Of a stretch of DNA of 64,000 nucleotides, positions 44,714 through 53,355 are shown one piece after another. A program made the position numbers and the translations under genes. The DNA is taken from assembly GCF_963920925.1 (NCBI RefSeq), contig NZ_CAWUDI010000038.1, positions 1-64,000 on the forward strand. The letters are read 5' to 3'. Source of the stretch: Rivularia sp963920925. GTDB lineage: Bacteria > Cyanobacteriota > Cyanobacteriia > Cyanobacteriales > Nostocaceae. How positions within the stretch are numbered: the first letter of the stretch is position 1; each line of letters opens with the position of its first letter. Below the pieces are notes generated by a model that was not told the DNA's origin, did not search any database, and saw nothing but the letters and a program-made list of their open reading frames with translations.

Positions 44714-45141
44714 TCAGATATTAAGTATTTTTACATACTTAAATTGTAGGGTGTGTAGTTTAAAAAAATTGAACTACTTCCTTCTCGCTTATGCGATTAC
44801 CGAAATATTGTAGGTTGGGTTGAGGAACGTTAGGGTCGCGTGTCCGTGCTTGACATAGGGCATAACCCAACAAACGACCGATAATGTTGGGTTTCACGCA
44901 GTGAGACCCAACCTACGTCTACTCGGTTAAGAAATTAAATCCTATTTTCAGATCCCCCAAACCCCCGCTAATTTGGGGGCTTAATTCCCTCCTTCTTAAG
45001 GAGGGTTAGGGAGGATCTCCCCTTAACGGAGCATTATTCGATCGGGTTTCTAGCGTCACGCACTACTGAAGGATTGTAATTGTTATAAGTTCAAAATTCA
45101 ATAAATATAAGTATTTTTACATAGGATAGGACTAGCGGTTA
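44714..45141. other. Repeat-rich spacer between the patatin and TIR-WD40 genes
   Basis: The spacer contains a 107-bp palindromic repeat (44810-44916; ends GTAGGTTGGGTT and AACCCAACCTAC). A long hairpin around CCCCCGCTAATTTGGGGG (44954-44971) follows, then a second hairpin CCTCCTTCTTAAGGAGG (44989-45005). The hairpins could terminate patatin transcription, which argues against one long operon. A fragment TAGCGTCACGCACTAC (45051-45066) is a relic of the GGTGCGTGACGGC repeat. Confidence 0.6.
44810..44916. repeat. 107-bp repeat with GTAGGTTGGGTT ends (copy 1)
   Basis: The inverted ends GTAGGTTGGGTT and AACCCAACCTAC match those of the repeat at 59041-59245, which has invaded the gp19-like gene. 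The interiors differ. Internal inverted blocks (GTTGGGTT, AACCCAAC) suggest a folded, MITE-like unit. Confidence 0.75.
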
Positions 45142-48100
45142 ATGAGAAAATTTTTTAATGCTTTTATCTCCTACGGACGAGCTGACAGTAAAGAGTTTGC
45201 CAAAAAACTTCAAACTAGTTTAAATAAACATGGATTCAAAGTCTGGTTTGATTCTAATGACATTCCCCTGGGTGTTGATTTCCAAAATCAAATTGATGAT
45301 GGTATCGAAAAGGCTGATAACTTCCTGTTTATTATTAGTCCCCATTCGATAAATTCGGAATATTGTCTTAAAGAAATTGAGCTAGCGATTAAGCGTAATA
45401 AACGAATTATTCCTTTAATGCACGTCGAGCAAATTAATCGGGAAACTTGGCTTTCTAGAAACCTGAATGGTACTGATGAGGAATGGGAATTATATAAAGA
45501 TGAAGGGAAACACGATCATTTTAAGAATATGCACCCGACGATTCGTAAGATTAACTGGGTGTATTTCCGAGAGGATAAAGACGATTTTGACAAATCCCTA
45601 GCAGATTTAATTAATCTACTTCGTTTGCACGGGGATTATGTAGAGCGGCATACCAGCTTTTTAATCAAAGCTTTGGAGTGGGAGAGAAATCAAAAGCAAA
45701 CGAGGTACTTGTTAACCGGGGAAGAAAAGCAAAAAGCTCAAAGTTGGTTGACATTCCGCTTCAAAGACGAACAACCACCTTGTCTTCCCAGCAATTTGCA
45801 TTGCGAATACATCACCGAAAGCATCAAGAATGGTAATAATTTGATGACTCAGGTGATGCTTTCCTATGCTGAGGAAGATAGAGCGACGATGGAGAAAATT
45901 CGCGCTAGTTTAAGACGAGAAGGTATTACAGTTTGGACGAATACCACAGATATTAAAACAGGGGAAGAGTTTTGGAACTCGATTCAAGAAGGAATTGAAA
46001 AAGCCGATAATTTGGTTTATTTACTTTCTCCGAATGCTGTAAAATCCATCAACGCTCAGCGAGAATTGGATATAGCTGTTTCCTTAAATAAGCGGATTAT
46101 TCCCTTACTGGTACAAAAAACCGACAACTTAGAATTACCTTTTTCTTTGCAGGGTTTACAGTACATCGACTTTACAGATAATCTAGAGGAAGCACATTAT
46201 CAACTTGATGAAAGCCAATTACTGAAGATTTTATATGAAGATGCAGCTTACTACAACGAGCATAAAATTCTATTAACTAAAGCCCTGAAATGGAAAAGAC
46301 AAAATAACAATCCTAGTATTTTACTGCGGGGTTATAACCTGCGGAGCGCCGAAACTTGGTTAGAAGTAGCACAGAAAAGGACACAGCATCCACCCACCCC
46401 ATTACAATCAGAATTTATTACCGCAAGTCTCCAACAACCTCCACTAGAGTCGCTGGATGTGTTTGTTTCCTATTCCCGCGCTGACTCAGACTTAGCGAGG
46501 AAGTTGAATGATACTTTACAGCTACAGGGAAAAACGACTTGGTTCGATCAAGAAAGTATTGCATCGGGAAGCGATTTTCAGGAAGAAATTTATGGAGGAA
46601 TTAAAGCATCTGATAATTTTCTATTTATTCTCTCACCGCGCTCTGTAAATTCACCTTACTGTAATTCGGAGGTGGAGTATGCTGCCTCCTTGAATAAACG
46701 CTTCGTGACAGTGCTGCATCGGGAAGTAAACACCAGCGATTTGCATCCAGAGTTAGCGAAAGTACAATGGATTGATTTTAACAGCAATCAAAAAGATTTT
46801 AATGCCAATTTTAACCAATTGCTCAGAACCCTTGAAACTGACAGAGAACACATCCGCAGTCATACTAAATGGTCACAAAGGGCTTTGGAGTGGGAAGATA
46901 AAGATAAAAGTAATGACTTGTTGTTGCGGGGTAATGAATTTGTCATTGCTCAAAATTGGTTGGAAGAAACCGAGCAGCAAAATAAAAAGCCTAGCGCAAC
47001 AGTTTTTCAGAAAGATTTTATTCAAGCGAGTGAAAATGCGATTGAAGCTTTAGAGAAACAAGAAAAACACCGACAAGAAAGTATGCTGCTTTTACAGGAG
47101 GAGAAGATAAAAGAAGCCGAAGCACGACTCGCAGAAAAGAAAAAAAGTTCCAGACGACAAAAAGCTTTTCTTGTCGCTACTAGTATGGCATGTGTAATTG
47201 CTGTTGGCTTTGGTCTAAAAAGTCAATTAGCTGAGGAAGAAGCCGAAAAAGCTCAGAAAGATCAACTTAATTCAGTAAGTCGAATTTCATTGATATTATC
47301 CCAGCAAAATCTCAAATTTGATGCCCTATTTGAAGCTATTAAGGCAGGGAAGCTAATACAAGGACTAATAAAAAAAGAAGGATTGGCCAAAAACCTCAAA
47401 ACTCAAAGTCTAATTCTAAGAGCTTTGCAGGACGCAGTTTATGAAGATGGCTTCAGAGAGCAAAATCGCTTAATAGGACATGAAGGTACAGTCTTTGATG
47501 TCGCTTGGAGTCCTGATGGCAAGAAAATTGCTACAGCGGGTGGAGATGGTAAAATTAAGCTTTGGAATCTTAATGGCAAAAAAATTAATTGCACAAAAGT
47601 AGGTAATTATAGTGAAGTCTATAGCGTTAGCTTTAATCGTGATGCTAAAACTATTGCTTTTACCAGTAGTGAGATTAATGGACTTTGGAACATCTCCAAA
47701 AAGACCATTCAACAAACAAAACTTACTGGCGATAAAAAAAAGCTAACCACGGTAAACAGCCCGGGTGGTAAGATAATTGCTACTGCTAGCGGGGATAATA
47801 CTGTTAAAATCTCAAATAAGCAGGGAGGATTCCTCCAAACCCTCAAAGGGCACAATGGCTCAATCATGAGCATCAAATTCAGCCCTGACGGAAAGACAAT
47901 TGCCACTGCTAGCGAGGATAATACCGTTAAACTTTGGAGCTTGTCAGACAAGAAACTTAAAAAGCTTCAGGGAGATAATAAAGCTGAATTCTGGAGCGTC
48001 GCTTGGAGCCCCGATGGAAAGACTATTGCTTCTGGCAGGGCAGATAATACCGTCAAACTCTGGACTAAGAAGGATGGGGAATGGAAATTCATTCCAACTC

Positions 48101-48927
48101 AAATTAAACATGACGGTGCAGTTTCTAGCGTTAGTTTTAGTCCTGATGGTAAGACGATTGCTTCTGCTAGTAAGGATAATACAATCAAACTTTGGAACAA
48201 CCAGGGTAAATTTCTAAGAGACATCGGCAAGCATAACAAACCAGTCTGGAGTTTAGCTTGGAGTCCCGATGGAAATACCATTGCTTCTGCTAGTGGAGAT
48301 AATACAATCAAACTCTGGAACAAAGACGGTAAAAAACTCCAAACTTTCCCACATAAAGGTACAGTGTGGAGTGTAGCTTGGAGTCCTGACGGAAATACCA
48401 TTGCCTCTGCTAGTAGTGATAATACTGTTAAACTATGGAACAAAAACGGTAAAGAAATCCAAACTCTCAAAGGACATACAGCTTCAGTCGCGAGTGTAGC
48501 TTGGAGTCCTGACGGAAATATGATTGCTTCGGCGAGTAATGATAATACCATCAAACTCTGGAACATAAAAGGCGAAGTACTCGAAACACTCAAAGGACAT
48601 AATAATGATATTTTAAGCGTCGCTTTTAGCCCTAATGGAAAAAAAATTGCTTCTACCAGTAAAGACTTGAGTGTGAAGCTTTGGAACCTTGATGGTGAAG
48701 AACTCCAAACCCTTTACGGACACAATAACCGAGTGACTAGCGTTAGTTTTAGCCCTGACGGTAAAACTCTAGCCTCAGCTAGCGATGACGAAACGGTGAT
48801 TGTTTGGAATTTAGAAGATTTAACGTTAGATAAGCTAATGGAGGATGCTTGCCAACAAGTAAAAGATTATCTTAGTACTAAAGATGATGATGATGATGAA
48901 GAGAAGAAACTTTGTAAGTATGATTAG
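45142..48927 (+). CDS. Triple-TIR, transmembrane, WD40-repeat protein
   Basis: 1261 residues. Three TIR domains: residues 4-150 (FNAFISYGRADSKEFAKKLQ; NSEYCLKEIELA), 235-390 (VMLSYAEEDRATMEKIRASL; INAQRELDIA) and 438-590 (VFVSYSRADSDLARKLNDTL; NSPYCNSEVEYA). Each keeps the Glu expected in NAD-cleaving TIR domains and is followed by a linker with the pattern ALEW(E/K), LLRG, WL. A coiled coil and one membrane segment (LVATSMACVIAVGFGL, near 677-692) come next, then about eleven WD40 repeats from residue 775 (HEGTVFDVAWSPDGKKIATA), of which the second and third are degenerate. An acidic tail closes the protein. Known TIR-WD40 proteins are sensors whose NADase fires on ligand recognition. The SLOG and patatin genes upstream suggest a signalling module. 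Confidence 0.9.
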   Translation: MRKFFNAFISYGRADSKEFAKKLQTSLNKHGFKVWFDSNDIPLGVDFQNQIDDGIEKADNFLFIISPHSINSEYCLKEIELAIKRNKRIIPLMHVEQINRETWLSRNLNGTDEEWELYKDEGKHDHFKNMHPTIRKINWVYFREDKDDFDKSLADLINLLRLHGDYVERHTSFLIKALEWERNQKQTRYLLTGEEKQKAQSWLTFRFKDEQPPCLPSNLHCEYITESIKNGNNLMTQVMLSYAEEDRATMEKIRASLRREGITVWTNTTDIKTGEEFWNSIQEGIEKADNLVYLLSPNAVKSINAQRELDIAVSLNKRIIPLLVQKTDNLELPFSLQGLQYIDFTDNLEEAHYQLDESQLLKILYEDAAYYNEHKILLTKALKWKRQNNNPSILLRGYNLRSAETWLEVAQKRTQHPPTPLQSEFITASLQQPPLESLDVFVSYSRADSDLARKLNDTLQLQGKTTWFDQESIASGSDFQEEIYGGIKASDNFLFILSPRSVNSPYCNSEVEYAASLNKRFVTVLHREVNTSDLHPELAKVQWIDFNSNQKDFNANFNQLLRTLETDREHIRSHTKWSQRALEWEDKDKSNDLLLRGNEFVIAQNWLEETEQQNKKPSATVFQKDFIQASENAIEALEKQEKHRQESMLLLQEEKIKEAEARLAEKKKSSRRQKAFLVATSMACVIAVGFGLKSQLAEEEAEKAQKDQLNSVSRISLILSQQNLKFDALFEAIKAGKLIQGLIKKEGLAKNLKTQSLILRALQDAVYEDGFREQNRLIGHEGTVFDVAWSPDGKKIATAGGDGKIKLWNLNGKKINCTKVGNYSEVYSVSFNRDAKTIAFTSSEINGLWNISKKTIQQTKLTGDKKKLTTVNSPGGKIIATASGDNTVKISNKQGGFLQTLKGHNGSIMSIKFSPDGKTIATASEDNTVKLWSLSDKKLKKLQGDNKAEFWSVAWSPDGKTIASGRADNTVKLWTKKDGEWKFIPTQIKHDGAVSSVSFSPDGKTIASASKDNTIKLWNNQGKFLRDIGKHNKPVWSLAWSPDGNTIASASGDNTIKLWNKDGKKLQTFPHKGTVWSVAWSPDGNTIASASSDNTVKLWNKNGKEIQTLKGHTASVASVAWSPDGNMIASASNDNTIKLWNIKGEVLETLKGHNNDILSVAFSPNGKKIASTSKDLSVKLWNLDGEELQTLYGHNNRVTSVSFSPDGKTLASASDDETVIVWNLEDLTLDKLMEDACQQVKDYLSTKDDDDDEEKKLCKYD

Positions 48928-49046
48928 TAATTAGTAAAAATACCAATAGTCTAAAGTCTAGTTTTGCTGGTTTATCCCATATAAACGTAAAGCTTACTGC
49001 TGGGTCTTTTAACACATTTATTCCCCATTCCCCTACAAAAGAAATC

Positions 49047-49534
49047 ATGAATCAAGCAACCTCTATTCTTAACCAAAAACTATCTATCTGGTGAAAATGC
49101 CCTCGCACAAGAAGTTAACGGGGAAATAGTAATATTACATTTCGAGTCGGAATCTTACTACACTGCATTATGCTGTAGGAACTAAATTTTGGCAATTCTT
49201 TACAGATTCAGACAACGTAGAAATAGTAATGCAGCAGTTAGGTCAAATTTATCTGGTGGATGAAATTACCTTGCATCGTAATGTAACTACCTTTGTTGAA
49301 GAATTAGTAAAAGAAGAATTATTAAGTCACGAAAATAAAATAGATGAGAGGAATTTAGTTACCGCTGACAAAATAAAACAATTATTACAACCTCAACTGC
49401 CTGATAATCGTTTACCCTATGAAGCACCTTTGTTACGGAAACACGGTAAAGTTAATGCTAGTACTAATGTGATTTTTAGTCCTGGAGATTTGGAGTTGTC
49501 CACTGGAGAACTTTTTTTCACAGATTTAAGTTAA
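49047..49534 (+). pseudogene. PqqD/RRE-lasso-leader-like peptide (copy 4), frameshifted
   Basis: ATG at 49047 starts NQATSILNQKLSI but an extra base gives TGA at codon 16. A second frameshift, at the same point as in copy 3 (ESYYT then AVGTKFWQFFTDSDNVEIVM), precedes an open frame that holds YLVDEITLHRNVTTFVEELV and YEAPLLRKHGKVNAST. The tail after T-N is 21 residues, ends FFTDLS and has Asp at tail position 7 and Glu at 9. The PqqD part is dead, while motif and tail are conserved. The gene lies just after the TIR-WD40 gene and just before a copy of the GGTGCGTGACGGC repeat, as copy 3 does. Confidence 0.75.
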
Positions 49535-49629
49535 GAAAATATTCAGAATTTATTAAATACAGTAGAATTATTTGTAAAAAGTAAAAGGGAAAGCATTAAA
49601 AAGTTTATAGAGAATAATCAAGTTGGTAG

Positions 49630-49694
49630 GGTGTGTGACGGCTACGAAAAATTATTAACAATAACGAAAAATGTTAATATTGCCGTCACGCACC
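49630..49694. repeat. 65-bp palindromic repeat (copy 3)
   Basis: The ends are GGTGTGTGACGGC and GCCGTCACGCACC, with the same orientation and interior as 40349-40413. A partial fourth copy (GCGTGACGACTACGATAAAT and following) is at about 49808-49868. Confidence 0.8.
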
Positions 49695-50407
49695 ATTTTA
49701 TTATTCCGAATTATTCAAAAAATCAAACTAATTAAATCAACCATTATCCGGTGATTGAATTAGTAGGGGAGGCGGTTCGGCGGTGTAGATTAACTTCGGG
49801 CTTTATTGCCGTGCCGTTGCGTGACGACTACGATAAATTATTAATAATAACGAAAAATGTTAATTTGGTTTGGCTTTAAGTAGCACTTTGATTTTAATTG
49901 TTAGCGTTGCGATCGCGTTGCTGCGCCTCGTTTGGTGAAGCTAAACCAAAGAATTAAACAGGACTTAGGCACAAGCAACGTAATTACAGTCATTACAACA
50001 ACTCTAATAAATTTCAAAGTATTGCAAATAAGTCCCTTTGGGACTAGCTGCGCTGAGGTAATAAGTCCGTAATACCAATTATTTATGAGCCTGCATAAGA
50101 TGCTTAAAGCCATAATTACTTGTGAAAGTAGGAAACTCTTAACAGAGAACGTGGAACAGAAAATGTACTGTTAGCAAAGAGTACCGTAGGTATGATTTTT
50201 AAGCACAAATGCAGGCTACTCCAACAAAAATCTGCGGAGGAGTTCTATATTAATTGTTAAGAATTATGATTTAATTTATTTGTAAACCTCGTTTTTTCTT
50301 GTGAGAGAGTTTTTTGCTAGATCAAATCTTGAAAATTGCTAGCTGAAACCCTCTCAAAGAAAAGTTTTTAACAAACTTGAACTGGGAGAGGTGTCCCAAT
50401 TCAAGGG
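49695..50407. other. Non-coding region after the repeat, before the lipoxygenase 3' end
   Basis: This 0.7 kb holds the partial repeat at 49808-49868 and scattered AT-rich sequence. A 70-codon open frame on the minus strand (49901-50113) has no homology that I recognise, no ribosome-binding site and poor composition, so I do not call it. CCTCTCAAAG and an inverse-like CTGGGAGAGG at 50350-50391 may form a weak hairpin behind the lipoxygenase. Confidence 0.4.
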
Positions 50408-52714
50408 CTAAATGTCAATACTAGGAGGCAGGTTTTCAGGATCTAAATAGGGGTAGGGGAATTTACCCGCATCTTTAAGCTTCATATTACGCACTTTTAT
50501 GTCCGTCGAGAGAGCTGCGAAACGAAGATTTGCTCGCTGCTGTACTTTTGGAAATCTCTTTTCCAAAGGAGCGATCGCGTTTGCTCCTGCAAGGCTAAAA
50601 CGTGAAGACTCTGTAAGCAGATAGGCAGAGGTAAGCTGGAACAAAATCCGGTCTAAAGTATGAGGTAAGGCAGCTTTTAAATATTCATCAGAAATCTCAT
50701 CTTCCCCGAATGGCATGGCTGCTAACATTGCGATTGGGTAATTCGGCACATATGCTCCATAGTCAAATTGGGCGAAGTTTAGTATGGCGTGTCCAGCACT
50801 CGTTTTCCAAATTATATTTTGTAGTACTGAAGCTAATTGTTTTTTACTGGAAATACTTTCAGGAAATGAGGCTATATCAGCCTTGTTTGGATCTCTCATC
50901 TCTGTAATCCACCCTTTCACCATAGCATCATTAGCTACATCATCGTCATTCGTGTATGCTGCGTTTACGAAGTCGGTTGTGTATTCACCAAAGATATCCC
51001 ACAACTTGAAGCCGTCTTCGCGGTAATAATAATTTTGGATTCCATCCGATTGTTCGCGGTCAAATCCACGTTCGGAAAGTTGCTGAGGAAAACTCGACTT
51101 CTCAAAGTCCCATTTTAGCCATGCGTTTAGCATAATCTCCAAACCTTGAGCAGTTCCAGTGGAAAATGTGCTATCTGTAAACGGTATCACATTTGAAACT
51201 AAGGTATGTCGTGCTACATAGTTGATACCAATAGTGTCCTTGAAATGAGGTGCAAGTAAATCTCTGATTGGGTGGTCTACACCAGGCGCAAAAGAATTGT
51301 GAAAGGCAACTGCAAAAGGTTCGACAGCAATGTGCCCGAATCCAAGATGCCAAATAAACTGCATCACTTGGTTATCTGCATTCTTCATATGTAGTTTTGC
51401 CAACATCCATCGATTTGGTGGTGACTGTGGAGTATATACCGGCAGTTCGTCATTTAGTCGGATACCCACCATATCCACAAAAGCCTCTCCTTCCTCGTAG
51501 TCTTGAACGATAAGCGCAGTCGCAGGATATGTATACATCTTTATATCTTTGCATGGCACTTCGTATGGCTTAACGTTTTTCAGTTCTGGAAGATCGACCA
51601 TTAACAGGTGTTTTGCACTAATCAAATCAGCTATAGATTGCCCCTTATAATTAAGACCGCGCATATTTTCTGGAACTTCCTCGATATCCTTTACAACTTT
51701 AATTGTCATAGGATTAAGACCATTCAAGAATTGACGCGCAAACTCTCTATCTTTATTCCAATTTTGATTGATATATTTGGTTTCACCAAGATACCCACCT
51801 TGCACCGCTTGATAAATATCACCTGACTTAGCCAAACGCTCTTTAATACCAAGTTCCGTATAGAGAACCTCATTTATTCGCTTAAAAAACATACCCTGCC
51901 TTGTAGGGTCTAGTGCTTCAGAGTGTGGAAGTCCCTTAACTGCGCGAGGTAAATTACTCAAATCTAATTCGGGCAAGTGTTTCATCTCATATCGCTTATA
52001 CTCCCATTTTTCTCCTTGTTCAACTGAAACGTCAGAAAGTATCTCTTTTAGTATCTTCTGAAAATTCTGTATGACTCCATTAACTCTAGTAGGATTCTGC
52101 TTCAATTGCTCAATATACTTAGGTGAGGGACTTGTGTTAGATTCTCCTGTTAAATTAAATGCACTATTCAAATACTCGATCGCGCCAGTATAAGCCTTAT
52201 GTTGCATGGTCATAAGCTCTTGCTTTTCTTGTGGTGGATAAGCTTGAGTATATGAATACCATCTAACTTTTGTGAAAGTTTCTTTACCAGTTATGGGGTC
52301 TATTAAGGGGCTAAATTCGACAAAAGTGGATACTGCTTTTAAACCAGGGATTGGAGGATCGACTTGCACAAAGTCATATTGTTCAGAGAACTTTTCATCA
52401 TCTCTTGCTACAAGTAATTCATCAAACGTAACACCTCCTTGGTTGAGTTTGAACCGTCTGATACAACCGACTTCATCATTTCCTGGGGGAAGAATCTCCA
52501 TAGTTTCGTAGATTTTCCACCATTTTAGATTTTCTTTTCCAAATGGTCTAAACAACTCCCAAACTTTACCAATCGGTGCTTTGACAATGCCAAACACCTC
52601 AACGTCAGGATTTTGGTCAAAACAAGCTATATCGGTCACTTGAACTTGATTGATGTCATTTTGAATGAGATTTTGATCAAATTCATTATTGGTCTTAATT
52701 CTTACAAATGTCAT
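50408..52714 (-). CDS. Lipoxygenase with N-terminal SRPBCC (START-like) domain
   Basis: 768 residues, ATG at 52714. Residues about 25-180 are a polyketide-cyclase/SRPBCC-type domain (VEVFGIVKAPIGKVWELFRP, GNDEVGCIRRFKLNQGG, KVRWYSYTQAYPP). The remainder is a lipoxygenase catalytic domain: QFIWHLGFGHIAVEPFAVAF holds two iron-binding His (456 and 461), SAGHAILNFAQFDYGAYVPN holds the third His (642) and the Asn (646), and the chain ends in Ile (PPSIDI), the carboxylate ligand. All five iron ligands are therefore present. Lipoxygenases dioxygenate polyunsaturated fatty acids. The fused START-like domain could hold a hydrophobic substrate or product; I know of no standard fusion of this kind in cyanobacteria. 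It stands alone. Confidence 0.88.
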   Translation of the reverse strand: MTFVRIKTNNEFDQNLIQNDINQVQVTDIACFDQNPDVEVFGIVKAPIGKVWELFRPFGKENLKWWKIYETMEILPPGNDEVGCIRRFKLNQGGVTFDELLVARDDEKFSEQYDFVQVDPPIPGLKAVSTFVEFSPLIDPITGKETFTKVRWYSYTQAYPPQEKQELMTMQHKAYTGAIEYLNSAFNLTGESNTSPSPKYIEQLKQNPTRVNGVIQNFQKILKEILSDVSVEQGEKWEYKRYEMKHLPELDLSNLPRAVKGLPHSEALDPTRQGMFFKRINEVLYTELGIKERLAKSGDIYQAVQGGYLGETKYINQNWNKDREFARQFLNGLNPMTIKVVKDIEEVPENMRGLNYKGQSIADLISAKHLLMVDLPELKNVKPYEVPCKDIKMYTYPATALIVQDYEEGEAFVDMVGIRLNDELPVYTPQSPPNRWMLAKLHMKNADNQVMQFIWHLGFGHIAVEPFAVAFHNSFAPGVDHPIRDLLAPHFKDTIGINYVARHTLVSNVIPFTDSTFSTGTAQGLEIMLNAWLKWDFEKSSFPQQLSERGFDREQSDGIQNYYYREDGFKLWDIFGEYTTDFVNAAYTNDDDVANDAMVKGWITEMRDPNKADIASFPESISSKKQLASVLQNIIWKTSAGHAILNFAQFDYGAYVPNYPIAMLAAMPFGEDEISDEYLKAALPHTLDRILFQLTSAYLLTESSRFSLAGANAIAPLEKRFPKVQQRANLRFAALSTDIKVRNMKLKDAGKFPYPYLDPENLPPSIDI

Positions 52715-53007
52715 GAGGTCATTACTCCTATAATTACCAGGAAAACAAAACTATTTGAAAAGATGATTTCCATAATCTTGCTTTAGTTTGGCATAACTTA
52801 CGAGTTTTTACAGTGGATTAATGATAAGTATTTTCTAATTCATGTTTGTTTACAATCACTTTACATTTAAGTAAAGGATTTGTTATTACTGCTGTTTAGA
52901 AGTCAGTAATTCTGCCAATATATCCGAAATATTACTGATAACACCTCTAGGTAAAAACTTGGATAATAAATATGCAATAGCTTTCATATTCGCTGAGATT
53001 AATACTT

Positions 53008-53235
53008 ATGTCACTAAAAGCCGCTTTCAAGTTTATTCGAGCAGTTCGAGAACGTCAGGATTTACAAACAAGCTTGCAAGATTTAGGACAAGCTGTAGGT
53101 GGAGAAGAATTAGTAAAATTGGGTAAGGAAACTGGATTTGATTATACGGAAGTAGAGCTACAAGCAGCATTTAAACACGATTGGGTAATGCGATCGTTCC
53201 GTCATGGAATCATTCAAGCTCCGGAGAAACGGTAA
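53008..53235 (+). CDS. Nif11-family leader-like peptide
   Basis: 75 residues, ATG at 53008. MSLKAAFKFIRAVRERQDLQ and SLQDLGQAVGGEELVKLGKE followed by TGFDYTEVELQAAF are the Nif11 domain: an N-terminal helix, LQ, then GF-x(Y/F)-T-x2-E. Nif11 domains serve as leaders of RiPP precursors (Nif11/NHLP group) and also occur as small proteins linked to nitrogen metabolism. Here there is no GG cleavage site or Cys/Ser/Thr-rich core: the C-terminal HDWVMRSFRHGIIQAPEKR is charged. So it is more likely a free-standing Nif11 protein than a precursor. No partner gene is adjacent on the same strand. Confidence 0.75.
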   Translation: MSLKAAFKFIRAVRERQDLQTSLQDLGQAVGGEELVKLGKETGFDYTEVELQAAFKHDWVMRSFRHGIIQAPEKR

Positions 53236-53277
53236 TCATAACCCGATTATTTGTACCTGTATTATTCGACTAAACTA

Positions 53278-53335
53278 AGATTGTCGGGGGAAGAGGGGGA
53301 AGAGGGGGAAGAGGGGGAAGAGGGGGGAGAGGGGG
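53278..53335. repeat. Purine-rich tandem repeat (GGGGGAAGA)
   Basis: About six tandem copies of a 9-bp G/A-rich unit, becoming irregular towards the end. Similar simple arrays are found in other spacers here. Located between the Nif11 gene and the oxygenase pseudogene. Confidence 0.75.
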
Positions 53336-53355
53336 TAGAAAATAATTTTTAAGGG

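Noticed and set aside
49901..50113. 70-codon open frame on the minus strand
   Set aside because: No recognisable motif, no ribosome-binding site, irregular composition and overlap with repeat-like sequence; probably chance.
53008..53235. Nif11-type RiPP precursor
   Set aside because: There is no GG-type cleavage site and no core rich in Cys, Ser or Thr, and no maturation enzyme on the same strand; called only as a Nif11-family protein.
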